Positions 9,540 through 18,212 of a stretch of DNA of 64,000 nt are shown here, piece after piece. The stretch spans positions 1 through 64,000 of the forward strand of contig JAAYEH010000681.1 in assembly GCA_012728855.1 (NCBI GenBank). Direction: 5' to 3'. The DNA is from Rhodopirellula sp. GTDB taxonomy: Bacteria; Planctomycetota; Planctomycetia; Pirellulales; Thermoguttaceae. Under the pieces are notes generated by a model. The model saw nothing but the letters and a program-made list of their open reading frames with translations, ran no database searches and was not told the origin of the DNA. Both the position numbers and the translations under genes were made by a program. How positions within the stretch are numbered: position 1 is the stretch's first letter; each line of letters opens with the position of its first letter.

Positions 9540-10901
9540 TTAGATTTCCGTCCAACGGCCGGGGATCGGCAGAGGGAACTGGCCGTTCTCGTCGGCCTTG
9601 ACCGGCGGAGGGCTGTCGGGGGTGAGCTTGTCGAGGTAGTCGCAGAACTGGAAGTCGGACTTCATCATCTCGTCCCAGGTCACCTCCTGGCCGGTATGAC
9701 AAGCGGCGCGGCCCATCAGCGTGGTGAGGTCGGAGTAGACCGCGCGCTTGGCCTCGTTATGCGGCCGATCGTTGCGGATGCTGTCGATAAAGTGGTTCCA
9801 CTCGTACTGCCAGGGGCTGAAGGCGTCGTCGGTGGGAGTCCAGGCGATGTTCTCGTCGTTGATCCTTTGATCCTTGAACATGTGGACGGTGGCGGCGTGG
9901 ATGTTGCCGGAGAACTGGGCAGCGCACTTGGCGCCGTGGATGTAGGTGGCGAAGTCGCTGCGGGTGTTGTCGATCCGCCGGAAACCGCAGAACGCCTTGG
10001 CGCCGTCGGCGAAGGTGTATTCGATGGAATAGACGTCGATGTTCTGACCGCAGTCGTCGCTCTGGGGCACGCGCCCGCCCATCCCGATGGCGGAGACCGG
10101 CCAGGCGTCTTTGATCCAGCAGCATTCGTCGATCTGGTGAATGAGATAATCGACCATGTGCCCGGAGCCGATCCAGTAAAGATGAATCCGGCCGAACTGG
10201 AGTTGGTCCATCATGTTGTTCGATTTTTCGCCCTGACTGCGGAGCCAGCCGGCGCCGCCGAGGCGGTTGGCGCGGATCAGCGGGATATCACCCATCTCTC
10301 CGCCGCGAATCTTGTCGATCAGCGCCTGGCGGGCAGGGGAGTGGCGGCATTGCAGGCCCGCGGCGATCTTGACGTTCTTCTTCTCGGCCTCCTCGCCCGC
10401 GCGGAGCAGCCGCTTCAGCCCGCCCGGATCCGGCGAGAACGGCTTCTCCATGAAGACGTTGATCCCCTTCTTGACGGCGTACTCGACGTGGACCGGCCGG
10501 ATGTAGGCGCGGGTGGTACACATGGCGATGTCGCCGGGCTTGAGCAGGTCGATGGCTTTGCGATAGGCGTCGAAACCGAGGAACTTGCGGTCGTCGGGAA
10601 CATCGACCTTGTCGGGAAACTTCTCCTTTAGCGCCTTGTGCGACGCGTTCATGCGGCCCTCGAGAAGATCGGCCATCGCGTAGAGCTTGATCGGCCCGCC
10701 GTCGGGAACCGAGAGGGCGTCGCCCACGGCGCCGGACCCGCGTCCCCCGCAGCCGAGCAGAGCCAGGCGGATTGTGTTGTCTTCGCCCGCGTGTACCCGG
10801 GGCGTCAGTCCGCCGAGGACGGCGGCGCCGGCGGCGAGCGAGCCGGTCGATCGGAGGAACTGTCGGCGGGTGGAGCCCGATGCGTCGTTGGAGCGAGTCA
10901 T
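9540..10901 (-). CDS. Gfo/Idh/MocA family oxidoreductase with Tat signal
   Basis: 453 residues. The N-terminus has a twin-arginine leader (STRRQFLRSTGS followed by an Ala/Gly-rich hydrophobic stretch), so the folded, cofactor-loaded protein is exported. The NAD(P)-binding Rossmann motif LALLGCGGRGSG and the family hallmark MEKPFS are present. The family oxidises or reduces sugars and polyols; planctomycetes carry many secreted members of unknown substrate. The start at 10901 was chosen because the Tat leader begins there. The upstream in-frame extension to 11132 is encoded by a repeat and is not real protein. The kinase gene follows 20 bases downstream. Confidence 0.9.
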   Translation of the reverse strand: MTRSNDASGSTRRQFLRSTGSLAAGAAVLGGLTPRVHAGEDNTIRLALLGCGGRGSGAVGDALSVPDGGPIKLYAMADLLEGRMNASHKALKEKFPDKVDVPDDRKFLGFDAYRKAIDLLKPGDIAMCTTRAYIRPVHVEYAVKKGINVFMEKPFSPDPGGLKRLLRAGEEAEKKNVKIAAGLQCRHSPARQALIDKIRGGEMGDIPLIRANRLGGAGWLRSQGEKSNNMMDQLQFGRIHLYWIGSGHMVDYLIHQIDECCWIKDAWPVSAIGMGGRVPQSDDCGQNIDVYSIEYTFADGAKAFCGFRRIDNTRSDFATYIHGAKCAAQFSGNIHAATVHMFKDQRINDENIAWTPTDDAFSPWQYEWNHFIDSIRNDRPHNEAKRAVYSDLTTLMGRAACHTGQEVTWDEMMKSDFQFCDYLDKLTPDSPPPVKADENGQFPLPIPGRWTEI

Positions 10902-11035
10902 GGCGGTATCCTGGGTTCGTGGAGAACGGACTGGAAAGGGGCAGCCCAACCTGGGCTGCCGCCGAGGTGGGTGGTGGATGAAACAGCGTGAAGTTCTCTT
11001 TTTACCAGACCTCCATCGCGCGACGCAAGACTTGG

Positions 11036-11135
11036 GGCATGGTCCAAAAACGGGGACAGGCACCCCGCCGAACCGTGTTTTTTCACCGGCAGAAGCTATT
11101 TGGCTCGGAGCCAGTCCCCGTTTTTGAACCATGCC
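11036..11135. repeat. REP-like palindrome, GGGGACAGGCAC family (copy B)
   Basis: Nearly identical to the element at 7367-7466. Arms begin GGCATGGTCCAAAAACGGGG and end with the matching TTTTTGAACCATGCC. The same central CACCGGCAGAAGCTATTTGG block is present. Confidence 0.9.
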
Positions 11136-11302
11136 AGACTCTGCCGGGCAAAAAGCGGTTGGTGGCGGCCGGCCGGATGGGTCGGTATATTCGATGCCAT
11201 CCGTGCTATGAGACCAACTGGAAGAGAAAGTAGCGCGGATGGCAGAGCTGGGGCACGGATGAAGAACGCCCTACCATCCGCGCAGGAGAGCAAGACGTAC
11301 CA

Positions 11303-11402
11303 AGAGCCTATCCCAAAACCTTGTCGGAGAGGGGGACAGGCACATTTTGCCCCGAAGACTCCGCAAAATGAGCCAGTCCCCGGCGGTTTTGGGATTGGCT
11401 CT
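11303..11402. mobile_element. MITE-like element, copy 1
   Basis: About 100 bp bounded by the inverted ends AGAGCCTATCCCAAAACC and GGTTTTGGGATTGGCTCT. The core has GGGGGACAGGCACATTTTGC answered by GCAAAATGAGCCAGTCCCC. It matches the copies at 32337-32436 and 61737-61833. It ends only 21 bases before the GH5 start codon. There is no coding capacity, so any transposase would have to act in trans. Confidence 0.85.
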
Positions 11403-11423
11403 AAGAGTGCAGCGAGAAGTATC

Positions 11424-12941
11424 ATGAAACATTCAATTCTGGCAACGGTCCTGACGGCTCTCGCTTTCGGTCAAGCGGCCGGCGGACAGCCGCAGTCGCT
11501 TCCCCAAGCAAGCCCCGAACATCTGCCGCGTTGGCGCGGGTTCAACCTGCTCGAGAAATTCCAGCGCGACCGCAACGGTCCGTTTCAAGAGGAGGATTTC
11601 CGGCTGATCCACGAGTTGGGCTTCAACTTCGTCCGCCTGCCGATGGATTACCGCTGCTGGATTCGCGACAACGACTGGACCCAGTTCAACGAGCCGTCGC
11701 TGCGTGAAATCGACGAGGCGGTCGGTTGGGGCGGAAAGTACGGCATCCACGTGCTGATCAATTTCCACCGCGCCCCCGGATACACGGTCGCCAGACCGGC
11801 CGAGTCCAAGAGCCTCTGGACCGATCCCGAAGCACAGCGGGTATGCGCGATGCACTGGGCGGCCTTCGCGCGGCGGTATCGCGGCATTGCCAATGAGCGG
11901 TTGAGCTTCAACCTGTTCAACGAACCGGCGCATGTCGAGCCGGAGGTCTATCTCGAAGTCGTCAAGAAGATCGCGGCGGCCATCCGCGCGGAGGATCCCG
12001 ACCGACTGATCATTTCCGACGGGTTGCAGTGGGGACGCTTTCCTATCCCCGAGTTGGCCGAGTTGAAGATCGCGCAGGCGACCCGCGGGTACACGCCGAT
12101 GGACATCACGCATTACCGGGCGAGCTGGGTTTCCGGCGCCGATCAGTATCCCGTCCCCGCCTGGCCGAGGCCGCAGGCCAATGGCACGCTCTACGCGCCG
12201 CACAAGGGCGGCATGAAGCCCGAATCGCTCCAGCCGCTGGTGATCGAAGGGCCGTTGGAAACGGAGACCGTCCTCCGCCTGCATGTCATGACCGTTTCCT
12301 CTCAGGCCACACTTGTGGCGAGGGCTGATGGCAAGGATATTTGGGAGAAGCATTTCCCCTGCGGGCCGGGCGACGGTGAGTGGAAACAGTCGGAGTTCCA
12401 GCCGCAATGGAAAATCTACCGCGCCGCCTACGATCGCGACTACGAAGTACCGGTTCCGGCCGGCACGAAGCGGATCGAGATTGCGGTTACCGGGGGGGAC
12501 TGGTTGACGCTTACGGAAATTGGGCTGAAACGTGCCGGCGCGGAGGAAGACGTGCTTACCTTGCGGGCCGATTGGGACGAACCGCCCGCGACGGTCCGCT
12601 ACATGCCGGCGGCGGAAAGCGGCCGTTTTGTCAGCGGCACGATGGAAAACCGCCAGTGGCTCTGGGAGACGGCGATCATCCCTTGGAAAGAGGCGAGGGA
12701 GAAAGGAATCGGAGTGATGGTCGGCGAGTTCGGCTGCCACAACCGGACACCGCACGACGTGGTGCTGGCGTGGATGGAGGATTGCCTGGCGAACTGGCGC
12801 GAGGCGGGCTTCGGTTGGGCGCTATGGAACTTCCGCGGTTCGTTCGGAGTGCTCGACAGCGGCCGGGCAGATGTCGAATATGAGGATTTCCACGGACACC
12901 AACTCGACCGCAAGATGCTCGACCTGCTGCAAAACTATTGA
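11424..12941 (+). CDS. Secreted glycoside hydrolase family 5-like enzyme with inserted beta domain
   Basis: 505 residues with a signal peptide (about 1-20). GH5 features: WRGFNLLEKF near residue 37, FNFVRLPMDYRCW at 68-79, INFHRAPGY, the acid/base motif NLFNEP (Glu167), and the nucleophile motif VMVGEFGCHN (Glu435), with WALWNFRGSFG after it. It would hydrolyse a beta-linked polysaccharide outside the cytoplasm. The distance between the two catalytic Glu residues (268) is much longer than usual for GH5. Residues ~255-385 look like an inserted beta-rich, possibly carbohydrate-binding, module. The ATG at 11424 fits the signal peptide; the longer ORF runs back through repeats. The substrate is not predictable. 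Confidence 0.87.
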   Translation: MKHSILATVLTALAFGQAAGGQPQSLPQASPEHLPRWRGFNLLEKFQRDRNGPFQEEDFRLIHELGFNFVRLPMDYRCWIRDNDWTQFNEPSLREIDEAVGWGGKYGIHVLINFHRAPGYTVARPAESKSLWTDPEAQRVCAMHWAAFARRYRGIANERLSFNLFNEPAHVEPEVYLEVVKKIAAAIRAEDPDRLIISDGLQWGRFPIPELAELKIAQATRGYTPMDITHYRASWVSGADQYPVPAWPRPQANGTLYAPHKGGMKPESLQPLVIEGPLETETVLRLHVMTVSSQATLVARADGKDIWEKHFPCGPGDGEWKQSEFQPQWKIYRAAYDRDYEVPVPAGTKRIEIAVTGGDWLTLTEIGLKRAGAEEDVLTLRADWDEPPATVRYMPAAESGRFVSGTMENRQWLWETAIIPWKEAREKGIGVMVGEFGCHNRTPHDVVLAWMEDCLANWREAGFGWALWNFRGSFGVLDSGRADVEYEDFHGHQLDRKMLDLLQNY

Positions 12942-12964
12942 AGAATCTCGTGGAGGTTGCTTTG

Positions 12965-14653
12965 ATGAAAGTCGCCCTTGTTTTTCCGCTGTTGGCCTGT
13001 GGTAGTTTATTGATCGCCGCAGGGCATGCTCCGGCCGAACCTGGAATTGCCGCGGGCGGAATGGTCGCCACCGTCCACCCGGCCGCTACCGACTCGGGCG
13101 TCGCGGCGCTCGGCGGCGGGGGCAATGCTATCGATGCGGCCATCGCCGCTGCATTGATGCTCGGCGTGGTGGACGGTCACAATTCCGGCATCGGCGGGGG
13201 CTGCTTTATCCTTGTTCACCTGGCTGACGGCAGGCAGGTGGCGATCGACGGCCGCGAAACGGCGCCCGCCAGAGCGCATCGCGACATGTTCCTCCGCGAC
13301 GGGAAGCCCAATGCGGAACTGAGCCAGACGGGGCCGCTGGCCTCGGGAGTTCCGGGGGCGTTGGCGGCCTACGATCTGGCCGCCCGCGAGCACGGTCGGC
13401 TTCCGCTGCAGCAGGCGCTGTTGCGAGCCGCCGAGGTGGCCGAAAAGGGCTACGTCCTGGATGTGTCGGCGGCCAAGCGACTCAATGATCTTTCGGCTAC
13501 GTTCGCAAGATTCGAGGGTTCCCGGGCAGTATTCTTGAAGTCGGATGGTTCCTCGCATGAAGCGGGGGAGCTGTTCCGGCAGCCCGATCTCGCCCGCACG
13601 TATCGCTCGCTGGCGGAAGACGGCATCGCGTGGTTTTACCAGGGGCCGTTTGCCAAGGCTTTGGAAGGCTGGATGGCAAGCAACGGCGGGTTGACGACCG
13701 CCAGCGACTTGGCAGCCTACCGGCCGCAAATGCGAGAGCCGATTCTTAGCACGTACCGGGGGTATGCGATTGTCGGTTTTCCACCGCCTAGCTCCGGAGG
13801 CGTGCATGTTGCTCAAATTCTCAACATCCTGGAGCATTTCGACCTCAAGGCGATTTACGGCCGTGATCCCGCGCAGTTCTATCACGTGATTGCCGAGGCA
13901 ATGAAGCGGGCCTTTGCCGACCGTGCCTACTGGCTCGGCGATCCGGGCTTTGCCCAGGTGCCGCGAGGGCTGCTTGATAAACAATACGCCCGTGAACTGG
14001 CGCGGCAGATCAAACTCGATCGGGCGACTGAAGTCGCTTGTCACGGAGACCCACCGGCAGCCGGCAGCGATCATTTCTCGCGCCACACGACGCATATCGC
14101 CGCCGTCGATGCCGCGGGCAATTGGGTCGGGATCACGGCGACGGTCAACACTGCTTTTGGCTCCAAGGTGGTCGTGCCGGGAACAGGCGTTGTATTGAAC
14201 AACCAGATGGACGACTTTTCGATCGCCCCGGGTGTTCCCAACTCAGCCGGCCTGGTTGGCGCGGAGGCCAACGCGGTTGCTCCGGGAAAACGCCCTTTGT
14301 CGAGCATGAGCCCGACCGTTGTCTTAGCGGACGACAAACCCTTGCTCACGCTCGGCGCGGCCGGCGGGCCGACGATCATCTCCCAAGTGGTGATGGCCCT
14401 GGTGTACCGGCTGGATCTGGACCGCGACCTGGCCGCTGCGGTGGGCGGCGTACGAGTGCATCAGCAGTGGCGGCCCGATGAGCTGCGGGTGCAGCCCACC
14501 ATGGAAAAGGACTGGATCGCCGCCCTGGAAGGCATCGGGCATCACGTTCGCCGCGGCGGTTTCGGGATTTGCCAGGCGATCGAGCGACTGCCCGATGGAC
14601 GGTTTCTGGGCGTGCATGACCCCAGAGTCGCGGGCAAGGCGGCGGGACCGTAA
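12965..14653 (+). CDS. ggt: Gamma-glutamyltransferase (glutathione hydrolase)
   Basis: 562 residues with an N-terminal signal peptide (VALVFPLLACGSLLIAAGHA). It is an Ntn-hydrolase proenzyme that self-cleaves into large and small subunits and removes or transfers the gamma-glutamyl group of glutathione-like compounds in the periplasm. The cleavage/nucleophile motif is TTHIAAVD, with Thr375 equivalent to the E. coli catalytic Thr. NSGIGGGCFILV and KRPLSSMSPT (small-subunit substrate loop) are also present. GGAGG lies eight bases before the ATG at 12965, which rules out the earlier TTG at 12938. It follows the GH5 gene by 23 bases and is probably co-transcribed. Confidence 0.93.
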   Translation: MKVALVFPLLACGSLLIAAGHAPAEPGIAAGGMVATVHPAATDSGVAALGGGGNAIDAAIAAALMLGVVDGHNSGIGGGCFILVHLADGRQVAIDGRETAPARAHRDMFLRDGKPNAELSQTGPLASGVPGALAAYDLAAREHGRLPLQQALLRAAEVAEKGYVLDVSAAKRLNDLSATFARFEGSRAVFLKSDGSSHEAGELFRQPDLARTYRSLAEDGIAWFYQGPFAKALEGWMASNGGLTTASDLAAYRPQMREPILSTYRGYAIVGFPPPSSGGVHVAQILNILEHFDLKAIYGRDPAQFYHVIAEAMKRAFADRAYWLGDPGFAQVPRGLLDKQYARELARQIKLDRATEVACHGDPPAAGSDHFSRHTTHIAAVDAAGNWVGITATVNTAFGSKVVVPGTGVVLNNQMDDFSIAPGVPNSAGLVGAEANAVAPGKRPLSSMSPTVVLADDKPLLTLGAAGGPTIISQVVMALVYRLDLDRDLAAAVGGVRVHQQWRPDELRVQPTMEKDWIAALEGIGHHVRRGGFGICQAIERLPDGRFLGVHDPRVAGKAAGP

Positions 14654-15002
14654 GGCGACCATCGCAGGATTATTAGGTTCTTCAGAGTTCCCGTGGGTAA
14701 AGACAGAGCATAACGGGGACGTTGGGATGTCGCCAACCAGTGCATCCCTGCGCCTGCCGATGGTCCGGCGACCTCGCATGGCTCTGGAAACCGGTGAACA
14801 GAGAAGAGGCACCGGTACTTTTGTCCGGAGTACCGGTGCCTCTTCTCTGTTGTCGCTCTTCCGCGGGAAAACGGACAAATCCACTGTCGAGAGGACCGTT
14901 TCCAGTAATTGTGAATCGCGCGAGGGAGCCCATGAATTCTGCGGAGGAGCCGTTATTCTCAGGGCGTTTGCGGAGCGTAGCGCGAGGCTAGCCGCCCGCA
15001 AG
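14654..15002. other. Spacer filled by a palindrome-plus-tail repeat
   Basis: 349 bp between the convergent ggt and priA genes. No gene is seen; most of it belongs to the repeat described at 14797-14960. Confidence 0.7.
14797..14960. repeat. Palindrome-plus-tail repeat, copy 1
   Basis: A perfect 23-bp inverted repeat (14797-14819 and 14829-14851, starting AACAGAGAAGAGGCACCGG) with a nine-base loop, followed by a tail containing CCGCGGGAAAACGGACAAAT, TCCACTGTCGAGAGGACCG, GAATCGCGCGAGGGAGCCCA and ATTCTGCGGAGGAGCC. The same order of palindrome and tail is found at 33578-33740, so the whole ~165-bp unit is the repeat. Confidence 0.85.
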
Positions 15003-17288
15003 TCACAGCATGTCCAACGGATCCACGTCGGCGATCCATTGGATGTCGTCGGGCGGTTTCAGGCGGGGCCCGATTTCCCGGACCGCTTGACGGAGCCGAT
15101 CGGCGTCGGAGCCCTGCATCTGGATCTGGAAGCGGTACTTGCCCCGTAGCTTGCTGAACGGCGCCGGGGCCGGTCCGAGCACTCGCTCTCCGCCGCCGGC
15201 TTGCTGGAAGGTTTTCGTTAATTCTTCCGCCAAACAAGCGGCGAACCGGGCGACCGCCTCCTCGGATTGCCCCCGAACGACGATGCGGATCATACGGGCG
15301 AACGGCGGATAGGACAGCATCTTGCGGATCGGCAACTCGCCGTCGGCGAAGGCCTGGTAATCATGGTGGACGGCCGCTTGAATCGCCGGATGATCGGGGT
15401 TGAGCGTCTGGACCAGAACCCGGCCCCCCTTCTCTCCACGCCCAGTTCGGCCCGCGACCTGGGTCACGAGGTGAAAAGTCCGCTCCGCGGCACGGAAGTC
15501 GGGCAAGTGCAGGGCCGTATCGGCGTTGATCACGCCGACGAGAGTGACGTTGGGGAAATCGAGCCCCTTGGCGATCATCTGGGTTCCCAGCAGGATCCGC
15601 ACGCGTCCCTCGCGGAAGGCGCCGAGCGCCCGCTCGTGGGCGCCGCGTCCCTGCATCGTGTCGGTGTCCATTCGCAAACATGGGACGCCGGGGAAGCGGG
15701 TACGAACCTCCGCTTCCAGCCGCTGGGTACCGGTGCCGCTGTAGCGAATCCCCGCGAAATGGCATTGCGGACAGGCGCTGGGCGTGGGGATTTGGTGATC
15801 GCAGTAGTGGCACAGCGCCACGTCGAGGCTACGGTGGTGCGTCAGCGCAATATCGCAGTCGGGGCAGCGGACCACATTGCCGCAGGAAGGGCATTGGATG
15901 TGGGTGGAGAACCCCCGCCGATTCAGCAAGAGGATCACCTGGCCGCCGCGATCGAGCGCCTCGTGCATCGCGGCGTGCAGGTGCCGGCTGATCGAGCCGC
16001 GTGAATGGCGGGCGTGGTCGTCGGTGCGCAGATCGATGGTACCCACGGCCGGCAACGGGCGGTCCAACACCCGCCGTGGCATGTCGATCAGTCGGTAGAC
16101 GCCCGTCTGCGCCCGGTGCCAACTCTCCAGCGACGGCGTGGCCGAACCGAGCACCAGCGGAACGTCTTCCGCCTCGGCGCGGGCGATGGCCACGTCGCGG
16201 GCGTGGTAGCGCGGCGCCGACTCCTGTTTGAACGACGATTCATGCTCCTCGTCGAGCACGATCAGCCCCAGGTGCGGCGTCGGCGCGAAGATCGCGCTGC
16301 GGGCGCCGACGACCACCTGCACGCCTCCTTCGGCGATCCGTTGCCACTGCCATTGGCGCTCGGCGTCGCTGAGGTGGCTGTGCAGTACGGCGACGTGGTC
16401 GAATCGCTCGCGGAATCGCTGCACCGTTTGCGGCGTGAGGCTGATTTCCGGCACCAGCACGATGGCCTGCCGGCCGAAACCGACCACCTCCTGAATCGCC
16501 CGGATGTAGACCTCGGTTTTGCCGCTGCCAGTGACGCCGTGGATCAACAGCGTCTGGTGCCGCCGGCCTTGCAGGGCCGCGAGAATCGCCTCCAGCGCGG
16601 TTTTTTGATCGGGGTTCAGCGCCAAGTCCCCTCGTCGTGGCGCCGACGCCTCGGTCATCGCCGTGAATTGCACCCGCCGCGCCTCGGCGCGGATCAAGCC
16701 CTTGCGGCGCAGCGCCGTGATCGGCGCCTCGGTGCAACCGGCCGCCCGTCCCAACTCGGTAATCGTCATCGGCTCATTCGCCGCCGAGAGAACCTTCAGC
16801 ACCGCCGCTTGTTTCGGAGCGAGCTTCACGTCCTTGACCCGCTCCTGGAGATCACCGGCAACCGAAAGCAGGGTTGTCAGGCGCGTGCCTGCCTGGCCCC
16901 GCACCCCCGCGGGAACCACGGCATCGAGCACCTGCCCCCACGGGCAGAGATAGTGCTCGGCGATCCAACCGGTGAGCCGCAACATGGCGGGCGCCAGCAG
17001 ACGGGTTGAGTCGACGACGCCGGACACCGGCTTCAGTTTTCTGCCGCCCGCAGCCTTCTGTTCCACTCGCACGCAGTACCCGGTGGCCGCCCGGTTGCCC
17101 CGGCCCAGCGGCACGCGAACCCGCTTGCCGACCTCGATCTCGTCCGCCAGCCGATCCGGCACCACGTAGTCGAATTCCCCCTCCGGGCCTTCGACGAAAA
17201 CGATGGTGGCGGTGAGTTGTTCCGCGGCATCGTCGCACTGCCAGGCGGCGGGTTGGCGATCAAAAAGATCCCTCTGTCGTTCCGTCAT
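15003..17288 (-). CDS. priA: Primosomal replication restart helicase PriA
   Basis: 761-residue superfamily 2 helicase that recognises stalled forks and reloads the replicative helicase. An N-terminal DNA-binding region (VFVEGPEGEFDYVVPD) is followed by the Walker A motif GVTGSGKTEVY, the Walker B DEEH box and SATPSLES. The Zn-binding cysteine cluster (CPSCGNVVRCPDC, then CHYC and CPQC) lies in the middle of the helicase core, as in all PriA proteins. Motifs V/VI appear as GTQMIAKGLDFPNVTLVG and VAGRTGRG. Length is normal. The ATG at 17288 leaves a 95-bp divergent promoter region shared with nadD. Confidence 0.96.
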   Translation of the reverse strand: MTERQRDLFDRQPAAWQCDDAAEQLTATIVFVEGPEGEFDYVVPDRLADEIEVGKRVRVPLGRGNRAATGYCVRVEQKAAGGRKLKPVSGVVDSTRLLAPAMLRLTGWIAEHYLCPWGQVLDAVVPAGVRGQAGTRLTTLLSVAGDLQERVKDVKLAPKQAAVLKVLSAANEPMTITELGRAAGCTEAPITALRRKGLIRAEARRVQFTAMTEASAPRRGDLALNPDQKTALEAILAALQGRRHQTLLIHGVTGSGKTEVYIRAIQEVVGFGRQAIVLVPEISLTPQTVQRFRERFDHVAVLHSHLSDAERQWQWQRIAEGGVQVVVGARSAIFAPTPHLGLIVLDEEHESSFKQESAPRYHARDVAIARAEAEDVPLVLGSATPSLESWHRAQTGVYRLIDMPRRVLDRPLPAVGTIDLRTDDHARHSRGSISRHLHAAMHEALDRGGQVILLLNRRGFSTHIQCPSCGNVVRCPDCDIALTHHRSLDVALCHYCDHQIPTPSACPQCHFAGIRYSGTGTQRLEAEVRTRFPGVPCLRMDTDTMQGRGAHERALGAFREGRVRILLGTQMIAKGLDFPNVTLVGVINADTALHLPDFRAAERTFHLVTQVAGRTGRGEKGGRVLVQTLNPDHPAIQAAVHHDYQAFADGELPIRKMLSYPPFARMIRIVVRGQSEEAVARFAACLAEELTKTFQQAGGGERVLGPAPAPFSKLRGKYRFQIQMQGSDADRLRQAVREIGPRLKPPDDIQWIADVDPLDML

Positions 17289-17383
17289 CCAATTTCAACC
17301 ATCCTAGCCACCCCACGGCGGTTCCGCTACGATAACCGCAATATCCCACCTCCCCGGAACCCTGGCAAGATGAAAGGCGATCG

Positions 17384-17989
17384 ATGCGTCTGGGACTGTT
17401 CGGAGGCTCGTTTGACCCCGTCCATTTCGGCCATCTGCTGTTGGCGGAGTCGGCGCGGGAGCAATGCCGTCTGGACCGGATCCTGTTTCTGCCGGCGGCA
17501 GTGCCGCCTCACAAGCAGGGGCAACCGGCCGCGGCGGTCCGGCGGCGGATCGAGATGCTCCAGTTGGCCATCGGCGGGCACGAGGCATTTGCGGTCAGTG
17601 ATATCGAGGCCCAACGCGGCGGAATCAGCTACACGATCGACAGTTTGCGCCATTTCCGCCAGGACGATCCCGAAGCCGATCTCTTCTTCCTGATGGGCGC
17701 CGACATGCTGCACGACCTGCCCAATTGGCGCGAGGCGGAAGAGGTCTGCCGGCTGGCGATCCCGCTGGTGGTCCGCCGCCCGGCAACGCCCGAGCCCGAC
17801 TTTTCGGTCCTCCGCGGTGTAACGACCTCAAACCGGATCGAGTTGTTCCGGGAGCATCAGGTCGAGATGCCTCAAATCGGCATCAGCAGCACTGAGATCC
17901 GTCGCCGCATCGCCGCCGGCCGCAGCATTCGCTACTGGACACCGCGGGCGGTGGAGAAGTATATCCAGACCCAAGGGTTGTATCGATAG
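17384..17989 (+). CDS. nadD: Nicotinate-nucleotide adenylyltransferase
   Basis: 201 residues. It adenylates nicotinate mononucleotide to deamido-NAD in NAD biosynthesis. The nucleotidyltransferase motif GGSFDPVHFGH is at the N-terminus (HxGH-type ATP site). DLFFLMGADM, the tryptophan-containing LPNW turn and the C-terminal ISSTEIRRRI signature are all in place. Length is typical. It is divergent from priA. The T-rich stretch at 18030-18045 may aid termination, but no clear stem was found. Confidence 0.95.
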   Translation: MRLGLFGGSFDPVHFGHLLLAESAREQCRLDRILFLPAAVPPHKQGQPAAAVRRRIEMLQLAIGGHEAFAVSDIEAQRGGISYTIDSLRHFRQDDPEADLFFLMGADMLHDLPNWREAEEVCRLAIPLVVRRPATPEPDFSVLRGVTTSNRIELFREHQVEMPQIGISSTEIRRRIAAGRSIRYWTPRAVEKYIQTQGLYR

Positions 17990-18212
17990 CCCCTTTTTGG
18001 AGTGCGCGTGACTCGTCACCGCTTTCTTTCCCTGTTTTTTCCTTTTCAACCATGGGCAAGGAGTCCAGGGGCTGCGAAGGTTCCAGGAACCTTAAGTCCC
18101 TCAGTTTTATGACAAACAACGCGTCACCAACAAGAGATTGCCCGGATCGCCCGACGCGCCCTCTCGTTCAGCGGGAGCGGTTTCCGATAGGGATCTTCGC
18201 TGGGCAACCTGG

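Larger units (their letters stand above)
10902..11423. other. Repeat-filled intergenic region
   Basis: 522 bp between the divergent oxidoreductase and GH5 genes. It holds a REP-like palindrome (11036-11135) and a MITE-like element (11303-11402). The remaining ~320 bp shows no convincing open frame; promoters for both divergent genes must lie here or within the repeats. Confidence 0.7.

Noticed and set aside
10902-11132. Upstream extension of the oxidoreductase ORF, starting MVQKRGLAPSQIASAGE
   Set aside because: The same peptide begins another open frame at 7571; it is translation of the REP-like palindrome and not part of either protein. The Tat leader marks the real start at 10901.
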